In this document: positions 17,371 through 25,033 of the stretch, piece by piece
Layout of the letters: every line of letters starts with the position of its first letter
Position numbering within the stretch: the stretch's first letter is position 1
DNA from: Verrucomicrobiota bacterium
GTDB taxonomy: Bacteria > Verrucomicrobiota > Kiritimatiellia > RFP12 > UBA1067
DNA length: 60,894 bases
Reading direction: 5' to 3'
Assembly (NCBI GenBank): GCA_022704145.1
Contig: JAKJGY010000003.1
Location: 1 to 60,894, forward strand
Position numbers and translations under genes: made by a program
The notes under the pieces: generated by a model
Told to the model about the DNA's origin: nothing
What the model saw: the letters and a program-made list of their open reading frames with translations, nothing else
Database searches by the model: none

Positions 17371-19596
17371 GTGAAACACGCATTAGCCTATTTCCTCGGT
17401 CTGACCTGCCTGGTGCAGGTCGCGCGGGGCGCGGCCGCGACCAACGCGATCACGCGGATCGCTGAGGTCAAGGCGCTGACTGGCGAGGAGATCCGGCAGG
17501 GCCGTGCCGTGCGGCTGCGGGGCGTGGTTACGGCGCGCCTTTGCCGGCTGTTCATCATGCAGGACGGGGATTCGGGGATCTTCGTCTACCCCCGGCTCGC
17601 GCGCGATGAGGGGGTGTGGACGGGCGATGACGACGTGTTCGCAAGCCTCTGTCCGGGAACTGAGGTGGAGATCATGGGGGTGACCCGGCAGGGTGGCTCC
17701 GCGCCGGTGATCCTGCCGTATGCGGTCAACCGGCTCGGCCAGGCGCCGCTACCCGCTGCTAAGCCGTTCGATCCCGGGCGATTTTTCCGGGGCCTGGACG
17801 ACTGTCGCCGGGTTGAGGTGCGCGGGGTCGTGCAGGGTTACTGGCTACGCCCGCCGCTCGGTGTGATGCTCGTGCTGGATGGCAATCCGGGTCGTTTCAC
17901 GGCGCGGCTTCCGCTGGAGGCGCGGGATCTCTGCGAGGGGTTGGTCGAGGCCGAGGTGCGGCTGCAGGGCGTGGCGCTGGCCGCGTTCAACACGCGCGGC
18001 GAAATGCTGATGCCCACGGTCTTCGTCAACGCGCTGAGTGACCTGACGGTGGAACGGCAGCCAGGAAACGCTCCGTTTGAGGCGCCCCTCGTGCCGCTGG
18101 GCGAGGTGGGCGGCTACCGCAGCGATCTCGACGGCAAGTTCCGCCTGCACGTGGAGGGCGTGGTCACCTATGCGGAACGCGTACAGATCGCCTTTTTGGA
18201 CGACGCGGTGTGGCCCTACCGCAGCCTGCAGGGCGTCGCCCCAGAGCTGGGTTGCGTGTTCTTCGTGCATGATGGCGAGACCGGCCTGCGGGTTCAGACG
18301 CGCCAGCCGATCGACCTCGAGCCCGGCGACCGCGTGGGGGTATCCGGTTTCGTGGACCGGAGCCGCGCCGTCAGCGGGCTTTGCGAGGCCGCGGTGCGCC
18401 GGCTCGGCCGGGAGGAGCCGCCCGTGCCGCTTCGCGTGTCAGCCGAACAGATCGTTGAAGCCATCGAGTTCGCGCTGTACAACGGCGTGATGGCCGAGCC
18501 GGGCGACTTCGACGGGTCGCTGGTGACGTGCGCGGCGACGCTGACGGAGGATCTGCGGATGGACAACGGCACCCGGGTGCTGAAGCTGAAGAAAGCCGAC
18601 GTCAGCTTCAAGGCCACGCTGCGCGGCGTGCGGGGTGCGAACCTGCACGCGCTGCGCGCGGGCAGCGAACTGTCCCTCACGGGGGTCGTGATGCTGGACA
18701 TCTGGCATCCGAACGTCCCGTCCGCGGTCACGAGGCCCCAGGTGGAACTGTTGCTCCGGTCGGCGGGCGACGTTGTGGTTCTGCGGCAGTCCTCGTGGTG
18801 GACGGCCCCGAGGCTGTTGGTGGCGCTGGCGGTGCTGTCGTTCGTCATTTTGGCGGGCGCGGTGTGGGTCTGGCTCCTACACCGGCGGGTGCGGGAGACC
18901 ACGCGCCGGCTGTCGCAGGAGATGCACGGCAGGCGCGAGGCGGCCCTGGAGTTCGCGGCCACGCTGCGCGAGCGCAACCGGCTGGCCGCGAACCTGCACG
19001 ACACGCTGCTCCAGACGCTCGGCGGGATCGGCTTCCAGCTCGCGGCGTGCCAGAAGGGCGGCGCGGCGGCGCAGCCCCAGCTCGACGTGGCGAGGCGCAT
19101 GGTGAGCCATGCTTCCGACGAGCTGCGCAATTCGGTGTGGACGCTCAGAAGCCTTCAGGTACATGGCCAGCGCTTCAGGCCCGCGCTGGAGGCGATCGTC
19201 GATCGAGCGCGCGGTTCCGGGGCGGCGACGGTGTCCTGCCGGATCGAGGGCGAATTCGGGGACGTCTCGGAGTTCGTAGGCGGAAATCTGCTGCTGATCA
19301 TTCAGGAGGCGCTGCTGAACGCGCAGAAGCATGCCGCCTGCAGCCAGATCCAGGTGTCGGTGCGGCGTGAGGGCGAGCGGGTCGAAGTGGAGGCCTGCGA
19401 TGACGGCTGCGGGTTCTGTGAGGCGGACGGGCACAGCGGCGCCCGGGCCGGGCACTTCGGCCTCGACGTGATGCGCGAGCGCGCGGAGCGGCTCGGAGGC
19501 CGTCTCACGATCGAGAGACGGCCGTGCGGCGGCACGGCCGTGCGCGTGACGGTCTTGTTGCGGGACTACGACGCCGACATGGGCGAGGCGGGGTGA
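17371..19596 (+). CDS. Membrane sensor histidine kinase (HisKA_3/NarL type)
   Basis: A 741-residue sensor kinase. A signal peptide (residues 1-21) leads to a long extracytoplasmic region of about 450 residues that seems to hold three OB-fold-like units (VRLRGVVTARLCRLFIMQDGDSGIFV, VEVRGVVQGYWL, LHVEGVVTYAERVQIAFLDD, each quoted only in part). One transmembrane helix lies at about 477-502. The dimerisation domain carries the phospho-accepting H543 in RLAANLHDTLLQTLGG, followed by a HATPase domain (EALLNAQKHA, DDGCGF, GHFGLDVMRERAERLGG). The GTG start follows a perfect AAGGAGGTGA. The cognate regulator is the next gene. Confidence 0.88.
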   Translation: MKHALAYFLGLTCLVQVARGAAATNAITRIAEVKALTGEEIRQGRAVRLRGVVTARLCRLFIMQDGDSGIFVYPRLARDEGVWTGDDDVFASLCPGTEVEIMGVTRQGGSAPVILPYAVNRLGQAPLPAAKPFDPGRFFRGLDDCRRVEVRGVVQGYWLRPPLGVMLVLDGNPGRFTARLPLEARDLCEGLVEAEVRLQGVALAAFNTRGEMLMPTVFVNALSDLTVERQPGNAPFEAPLVPLGEVGGYRSDLDGKFRLHVEGVVTYAERVQIAFLDDAVWPYRSLQGVAPELGCVFFVHDGETGLRVQTRQPIDLEPGDRVGVSGFVDRSRAVSGLCEAAVRRLGREEPPVPLRVSAEQIVEAIEFALYNGVMAEPGDFDGSLVTCAATLTEDLRMDNGTRVLKLKKADVSFKATLRGVRGANLHALRAGSELSLTGVVMLDIWHPNVPSAVTRPQVELLLRSAGDVVVLRQSSWWTAPRLLVALAVLSFVILAGAVWVWLLHRRVRETTRRLSQEMHGRREAALEFAATLRERNRLAANLHDTLLQTLGGIGFQLAACQKGGAAAQPQLDVARRMVSHASDELRNSVWTLRSLQVHGQRFRPALEAIVDRARGSGAATVSCRIEGEFGDVSEFVGGNLLLIIQEALLNAQKHAACSQIQVSVRREGERVEVEACDDGCGFCEADGHSGARAGHFGLDVMRERAERLGGRLTIERRPCGGTAVRVTVLLRDYDADMGEAG

Positions 19597-19606
19597 CGGA
19601 TGCCCA

Positions 19607-19716
19607 ACGCGGGCCAAGCCCGCAACCCAAGTGGAATGATGGTATGGTGGAATGGTGGGGTAGAAGCCGAAGGGGCCGAGAATATTCCCCATCACTCCAG
19701 TATTCTAATATTCCAG
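19607..19716 (-). repeat. CATTCCA-type palindromic element, copy 2
   Basis: On the minus strand it reads: an arm rich in ATTCCA-like units, a central loop with GAAGCCGAAG, the opposite arm rich in CATTCCA, then TTGGGTTGCGGGC-TTG-GCCCGCGT. The GCGGGC/GCCCGC hairpin end lies 10 nt after the stop codon of the kinase gene. The whole 163-nt space between kinase and regulator genes is mostly this element. Confidence 0.75.
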
Positions 19717-19759
19717 GCAGTCATCTATCGCTGATGTTGGTTTGTAAGGAGGGTGAGCA

Positions 19760-20395
19760 ATGAGTGGACGGACGGGCCGCACGATCCGGTTGATGCTGGT
19801 GGACGACCACCCGGTGATGCGGGCAGGGCTGGCGAACCTGCTTTCGGGCGAGCCCGAGTTTTCGGTCATTGCCCAGGCGAGCGACGCGCGCGCGGCGCTC
19901 GCCGGCTGGCGCGAGCACCGGCCCGACGTTCTGCTGCTGGACATCAGCCTGCCGGATATCGACGGCATCGAAGTGCTCCGTCAGCTCAAGTCCGAGGAGC
20001 CGCAGGCGCGCGTGCTGATGCTGACCTCCTCCGAGGCGAAGGAGGACCTCCGCCAGTCGCTGGCGGCCGGGGCGGCGGGCTACGTGACCAAGAGCGTGGA
20101 TCCGGATGTGCTGTTCGCGGCGATCCGCAGTGCGTTCGAGAAGCCGGGCGTCATCGAGCAGGGGGGGCTGTTCCGCCCGGACGGGGACGAGGGCGGAGAG
20201 GCGCTCTCGCCGCGCGAGCAGGAGGTCCTCAACCTCCTGCGCCAGGGCTTCTCGAACGGGGAGATCGGCAAGCTGCTGGGCGTCTCGCGGCGCACCGCGC
20301 GCGCGCACGTCTCGGCCATCCTGCGCAAGCTGGGCGCCTCGGCCCGCACCGAGGCGGTGACGCGGGGGTTCGAGAAGGGCATCCTGAAGATTTAG
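19760..20395 (+). CDS. NarL/FixJ-family response regulator
   Basis: A 211-residue regulator. The receiver domain spans about 9-125 with acidic pocket DDH and phospho-acceptor D61 in LLLDISLPD; switch residues are T/S in MLTSS and K in YVTKS. The LuxR-type helix-turn-helix covers about 150-205 (LSPREQEVLNLLRQG, GEIGKLLGVS, VSAILRKL). The ribosome site AAGGAGGGTGA is strong. It follows the kinase gene after an inserted repeat element and probably controls the neighbouring exported proteins, though no target site was identified. Confidence 0.95.
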   Translation: MSGRTGRTIRLMLVDDHPVMRAGLANLLSGEPEFSVIAQASDARAALAGWREHRPDVLLLDISLPDIDGIEVLRQLKSEEPQARVLMLTSSEAKEDLRQSLAAGAAGYVTKSVDPDVLFAAIRSAFEKPGVIEQGGLFRPDGDEGGEALSPREQEVLNLLRQGFSNGEIGKLLGVSRRTARAHVSAILRKLGASARTEAVTRGFEKGILKI

Positions 20396-20443
20396 GCCTT
20401 GGGCAATCGGCCAGAGATCAGGGTCAAGCGATAATGGAGTAGG

Positions 20444-20949
20444 AATAATAGCCGCAAAGAGCGCAGAGAGCGCAAAGAAAAAGAGGAGTTGTGGGAATGA
20501 AGACCATGAAAGAGTTGTGCGACATCGTGCGAGAAACAGCCTTCGCGATTCATGTTTATCATGGTCAGGGACATCTCGAAAAAGTATACGAGAATGCCTT
20601 GGCGCATCGTTTGCGCAAGGCTGGCGTGGTGGTCACGCAGCAACAACCGCTCACCGTGTATGACGAGGACGGCACGGTTATCGGTGAATATTTTGCGGAT
20701 CTGTTTGTGGGCGAGCGTCTGATTGTCGAGCTGAAGGCTTGTCGCACGTTGGCGCCGGAACACATTGCGCAGGTTCTGGGTAATCTCAAGTCGGCAAGGG
20801 TTGAAGACGGGATGCTGATCAATTTCGGAAGTTACAAGTTTGAGATCAGAAAGTACGCGCTGAGTGCGGCGATAAAAGCGTGAACGATGCCATTGTTGTT
20901 CAAGACGATATTTATCTTTGCGCTCTTTGTGTTCTTTGCGGTTAATAAG
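20444..20949 (+). mobile_element. GxxExxY unit: nuclease-like gene enclosed by inverted CCGCAAAGA repeats
   Basis: The left end (20444-20480) reads AATAATAGCCGCAAAGAGCG and continues with CAGAGAGCGCAAAGA. The right end (20911-20949), reverse-complemented, reads CTTATTAACCGCAAAGAACA followed by CAAAGAGCGCAAAGA. The two ends are thus about 35-bp imperfect inverted repeats around a single gene. Short similar sequences TTGGGCAATCGGCCA (20399-20413) and TTGGGCATTGGCCA (20965-20978) lie outside in direct orientation. Mobility is an inference. Confidence 0.55.
20497..20883 (+). CDS. GxxExxY-family protein (PD-(D/E)XK-like)
   Basis: A 128-residue protein with the signature GQGHLEKVYENAL, giving the GxxExxY motif. 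Further blocks GEYFADLFVGERLIVELKAC carry the D and ExK residues expected of a PD-(D/E)XK nuclease fold (D in ADLFV, E-L-K in VELKA), followed by a C-terminal LINFGSYKFEIRK motif. The family is widespread in PVC genomes, often as many paralogs, and has no established function. I chose ATG 20497, 8 nt after AGAGGAG, which abuts the left inverted repeat; GTG 20491 and ATG 20506 are alternatives. Its composition is less GC-rich than its neighbours. Confidence 0.88.
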   Translation: MKTMKELCDIVRETAFAIHVYHGQGHLEKVYENALAHRLRKAGVVVTQQQPLTVYDEDGTVIGEYFADLFVGERLIVELKACRTLAPEHIAQVLGNLKSARVEDGMLINFGSYKFEIRKYALSAAIKA

Positions 20950-21154
20950 CGGGATCCGCCCGCATTGGGCATTGGCCACCTAGCCAATAGGCGGTCTGCC
21001 AGCATTCAGCGATAATTCGCCCAACGATTTTAAATGTGTTACGCTGAATGAAGCGGCAGAGGAGGATACGGGAGTGAAGAACGGTCCGAACGCAACACAG
21101 GAGACGGCGATGACGACGACGATACCCGTGGAGAATGTGCGCAGGAGGTTGACA

Positions 21155-23866
21155 ATGAAGGCAAGAGCAACAGGGCGGTCGGTTGTGCTGGCAGCGTTTG
21201 CGGGTTGTGCCGGGAGCCTCATCGGCGCCGTCAGGCCCATCGGCGGGGCCACCTTCTCCCCCGCGCTGGTGCCGACTGCGAACCTGGCGGAGACGTTCAA
21301 CAACGACACGCGCCTCAGGATCATCGTCGAGGACGCGACGCTGACCGGGATCGAGATCGGCGGTGTGCTCTACGCCGACGTGGAGGGCCCGACGAACGCC
21401 ACCGTCACAGGATCCCCCACGGTTTATGTGCCGTTCCGCGACACGGCGATCCCCTCCCGCGCGCAGTCCATAACCGGTCTGACGCTCGACGGCCTCTTCA
21501 ACTTCACGAGCGCCAAAGTCCTGTTCGCCGGCACGGTCACGACCGCGACCGACGGGGGCTTCTTCGCGACCGAGTGGGGCTCCAGCGACGACGTCTACGT
21601 GTACCCGCTCGACGGCGACGGCCAGCGTATCGGCACGTGGCAGCTCCATCTGGTGGACGCGGACTTCGGGGGCGGCGACCTGTTACGGCCGCACGGCCTG
21701 CGCCTAGCCGTGAAGAACAGCACGGGAGCCGCCACGCCGGCCGGTGAGGATATGATCGGCGGGGCGGCCTTTACGCTGGCGGATTTCACCGGCGGTAGCG
21801 GCGTGCTGGACAACGTCCGGGGGCTGGAGTTCTATGACGCGACCCCGACGTTCGACCTGGTCGTGGCCGGCATCTACCGGGGGCCGGGCGAATCGGTGGT
21901 CTACCGCGCGGGCCGTGCCCTGCGGATGCGTAACGCCACCTTCGACAAGCCGCTCATGAATCCGATGACCAACGACTTCGCCCTGACCGGTTTCGACGGG
22001 GCGGCCAGCATCGCGGCCCCGGCCAGCGTGTATCAGTTCGACACGGTGCCCTCCGGCAACGTCGTGTGGCCGACCAACGGCGTTCAGCCCACGCTGGCGA
22101 ACGCGCTGCTCGGACTGGACATCAATGGCGTGAACAGTCTGGTGCATTGGGACTTCATGTTCGCGGCGCCGGTGACCAACGCCGCCGACGGGTTCTTCGT
22201 CATCGAGGATACGACCGACTTCATCTGGGATCAGGCTTTCGTCTATCCCCTCGACGCCGACCGGCGCCCCATCTCGACCTATGCCGTCGCGATGCTGCCG
22301 AACCGGTATCAGTGGAAGGCACCCGCTCTGATGGCCGAAAGAAGGGTCAGGTGGCGCGGCACGACCGACGCCTTCGACAAACAGGGGTTTCTGGGCGGGG
22401 TCTTCATGCCGCTGTCCGCCTTCGCCGGCGGCACGGGCGGCCTGACGGAGGTGCACGGCATCCGGATCTACTCGGTCGGGATCAAGTGGCAGCCGACGTG
22501 GCTGATCGATCCGCTGGTGGTCGGCTCGTACACGGCGCGGCCGGTCGCGCGGCCGATCTACGATTACGAGGGCGCGCCGATGCCGACGCCGACCCCGTCG
22601 GCCGACCGCCTCTCCGGTACCATCCGGCACGACTGGTCCCTCGCCAGCATCACTCTGGAATCGGGACGTTATACGGATCTCGAAGGCCCCGCGAGCGTGG
22701 TGCCCGTGACGACCGCCTATTGGTGGCCCTACAACGGCGCGACACCGGCCGACGCCGGGGCCGCCGCGCTCGGGCTGGACGCCAGCGGTCTGGTCAACGC
22801 GGAGAACAGCCTGTGGTATTTCGACACCCCCGTCACCAACGGCTTCGACGGCGGCTTCTTCACGTTCGAGGCCGGATTGGAGGCCGGCGGCGACGACAGC
22901 TTCCGCTTCGAGCCGCTGGGCGTCGACAGCAACGTGATCGCCGGGTACACCGTGGTGTTGGACAAGACCCGGCAGTTGCTTGAAAAGCCGGAGGGCTTCG
23001 GCGGCCTCTCATGGACCTACAAGGCGAGCACCGGCGGTGCGACCGAGTATCCCCGGCACTTGTACGGAGTAGCCTTCACGCTGAACTGTTTCACCAACGG
23101 GGCGGGCCAGTCGCTGACCAACACCGTGAGGGGTCTGAAGCTCAAGTACGTCGACGGCAACGCCGACCCGATCATGGTGGGGCTCTACAAAGGCCCGGCC
23201 GCCCCGCCGCCCCTGCCCGGCCGCTCGTTGCCGCTCACCGCGGCCACGTTCGCCCCGCCGCCCGCGACCTCGCCGTGCTCGAACGACGCCGCGGTGGCGA
23301 GCGTGCGGAGCGCCGAGTCGGCCTCCTGGAGCGTCGCGGGGGCGCGCGACGTGTTCGTCTACCGACACATGAACTCCCAAGTGTTCTTCCCGATCAACGG
23401 CACCAACCCGGACCCCAACCCCGGCGCGCCCTATCCCGAGGGCTACACGAACGCGCTTGCCGGGCTCGGCGTCGACGGCGCGGCCGGCATATACGTGTCC
23501 GACTACCTGTTTGACCGGCCCGTCCGGCGGCTCGGCGACGGCTTTATCTTTATCGAGTATATGGGAGACGATTTCGTGCGGGTGAGGCCGCTGGACGCGA
23601 ACCGCACGCCCATCTCGACCTACTCGGTCTGCGTGGAAAACGACACGATGGGTACGGCCGGCCACTGGACCATTAACTCGGCGGGACAATTTTATAACGG
23701 GCAACTGCGCGGAACCCTGATCCGGCTCTCCGATTTCGCGGGCGGGACCGGGGAGCTGGGCGCGGTCTACGGCGTCCGGGTCGAGGATCCCGGCGGGGAC
23801 GTCGATCCGGCCGTGGTCGGCCAGTGGTTCGGTCCGCCCAGTGGGACCCTGATCCGTGTGCGGTAG
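21155..23866 (+). CDS. Large exported protein of four ~220-residue repeats, unknown function
   Basis: A 903-residue protein with an export signal (MKARATGRSVVLAAFAGCAG, then SLIGA). The mature chain is four copies of one unit, roughly residues 30-240, 250-470, 475-690 and 700-903. Each carries a 'D-GFF-E' block (TDGGFFATE, ADGFFVIED, FDGGFFTFE, GDGFIFIEY), a 'PLD' block (YPLDGDGQRIGTW, YPLDADRRPISTY, EPLGVDSNVIAGY, RPLDANRTPISTY) and an 'F-GG-G-L--V-G' block (LADFTGGSGVLDNVRG, LSAFAGGTGGLTEVHG, LSDFAGGTGELGAVYG). I recognise no known domain. AGGAGG at 21143-21148 fixes ATG 21155. It lies between the two-component genes and oxidoreductase genes and ends 42 nt before the next start. Confidence 0.75.
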   Translation: MKARATGRSVVLAAFAGCAGSLIGAVRPIGGATFSPALVPTANLAETFNNDTRLRIIVEDATLTGIEIGGVLYADVEGPTNATVTGSPTVYVPFRDTAIPSRAQSITGLTLDGLFNFTSAKVLFAGTVTTATDGGFFATEWGSSDDVYVYPLDGDGQRIGTWQLHLVDADFGGGDLLRPHGLRLAVKNSTGAATPAGEDMIGGAAFTLADFTGGSGVLDNVRGLEFYDATPTFDLVVAGIYRGPGESVVYRAGRALRMRNATFDKPLMNPMTNDFALTGFDGAASIAAPASVYQFDTVPSGNVVWPTNGVQPTLANALLGLDINGVNSLVHWDFMFAAPVTNAADGFFVIEDTTDFIWDQAFVYPLDADRRPISTYAVAMLPNRYQWKAPALMAERRVRWRGTTDAFDKQGFLGGVFMPLSAFAGGTGGLTEVHGIRIYSVGIKWQPTWLIDPLVVGSYTARPVARPIYDYEGAPMPTPTPSADRLSGTIRHDWSLASITLESGRYTDLEGPASVVPVTTAYWWPYNGATPADAGAAALGLDASGLVNAENSLWYFDTPVTNGFDGGFFTFEAGLEAGGDDSFRFEPLGVDSNVIAGYTVVLDKTRQLLEKPEGFGGLSWTYKASTGGATEYPRHLYGVAFTLNCFTNGAGQSLTNTVRGLKLKYVDGNADPIMVGLYKGPAAPPPLPGRSLPLTAATFAPPPATSPCSNDAAVASVRSAESASWSVAGARDVFVYRHMNSQVFFPINGTNPDPNPGAPYPEGYTNALAGLGVDGAAGIYVSDYLFDRPVRRLGDGFIFIEYMGDDFVRVRPLDANRTPISTYSVCVENDTMGTAGHWTINSAGQFYNGQLRGTLIRLSDFAGGTGELGAVYGVRVEDPGGDVDPAVVGQWFGPPSGTLIRVR

Positions 23867-23908
23867 GAGATGGCCTTGGATAAGACACTTGAGAAACAGA
23901 GGGCCGGC

Positions 23909-25024
23909 ATGCAACCTGTCCTGTCGCGACGCGATTTCGTTGCGGCTTCCGGGCTTGCCGCGGCCGGGATTGGCCTGCCCGACGGCGCGGCCTTCGGCCA
24001 GGACGGCACGACTGCCAAGCGGCGGCCCATCAAGATCGGGCAGATCGGCACCGGCAACCAGCATGCCTACAAAATGAGCACGCTGCGCAAGCTGCCAGAC
24101 CTTTTCGAGGTGGTCGGCTTTGTGGAGGACGATCCGACGCTGAGGGAGAAGGCGCAGAAGAGCGACACGTTCAAAGGTTTGCGGGTCATGTCGGAGGCCG
24201 AGCTGCTCGCGGTGCCCGGTCTGCAGGCCGTGGCGGTCGAAACCGAAGAACGCGTCTGCATCCCCCCCGCCTTGCGCTGCATCCGCGCGGGAAAGCACAT
24301 CCATCTCGATAAGCCGTGCGGCGAGTCGCTGCCCGCGCTCAAACGCCTGCTGGACGAGGCGAAGGCCGCTGCGCTGACCGTGCAGGTCGGCTATATGTAC
24401 CGCAACAACCCGGCCGTGCAGTTCTGCCTCAAGGCCGTGAAAGAGGGGCTGATCGGCCGGGTGGTCGACCTCGACGCCTCGATGGGGCGGTATGACGGGG
24501 CCGACTATAGGAGGCTGATCAAGAGCTACAAGGGCGGCATCCAGTACATCCTGGCCTGTCACCTGATCGACCTCACGGTGTCGCTGATGGGCGCGCCCGA
24601 GCGCGTGACGCCGTACTTGCGCTGCACTCGCGGCGACGGCGTGCTGGACAACGGCCTGGCGGTGTTCGAGTTTGACGGCGGCCGGCTGGCGACTGTTCGG
24701 ACCTCCATCACCGAGGCGCAGGGGTTCCCGCACCGTCGCCTCAAAGTGATGGGCGACAAGGGCACGATCACCATCGAGCCGATCGAAGCGAAAGGCAACA
24801 TGTCGGGAGGCGTCCTGCGGCTGGCCTTGGAGGAGGAGCGCGGAGGTTACAAGAAGGGTGTGCAGACGGTCGAGATGCCGCCGCTGAAAGACCGCTACGA
24901 GGACCAGTGGCGCGAGTTCGCCGCTGTGGTGAACGGGGAACGGGTTAACCCGTACACGTATGAGCACGACTATATCGTGCATAAGAGCCACTTGCAGGCT
25001 TGCGGCCTGCCGCTCGATGTCTGA
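23909..25024 (+). CDS. Divergent Tat-exported Gfo/Idh/MocA-family oxidoreductase
   Basis: A 371-residue protein with a twin-arginine signal (LSRRDFVAASGLAAAG) and Rossmann motif IGQIGTGNQHA. The catalytic-lysine motif is DKP (IHLDKPCGES) instead of the usual EKP, and the ATPNHxH loop of its neighbours is replaced by ETEERVCIPP. It lacks the RACRGGAP C-terminal block of the three paralogs, so it belongs to another subfamily. I chose ATG 23909 because GAGGG precedes it and it gives a compact signal; ATG 23870 is also in frame but its AGGAG touches the codon. It precedes the 25034 gene by 9 nt. Confidence 0.8.
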   Translation: MQPVLSRRDFVAASGLAAAGIGLPDGAAFGQDGTTAKRRPIKIGQIGTGNQHAYKMSTLRKLPDLFEVVGFVEDDPTLREKAQKSDTFKGLRVMSEAELLAVPGLQAVAVETEERVCIPPALRCIRAGKHIHLDKPCGESLPALKRLLDEAKAAALTVQVGYMYRNNPAVQFCLKAVKEGLIGRVVDLDASMGRYDGADYRRLIKSYKGGIQYILACHLIDLTVSLMGAPERVTPYLRCTRGDGVLDNGLAVFEFDGGRLATVRTSITEAQGFPHRRLKVMGDKGTITIEPIEAKGNMSGGVLRLALEEERGGYKKGVQTVEMPPLKDRYEDQWREFAAVVNGERVNPYTYEHDYIVHKSHLQACGLPLDV

Positions 25025-25033
25025 GGGGAGAGC

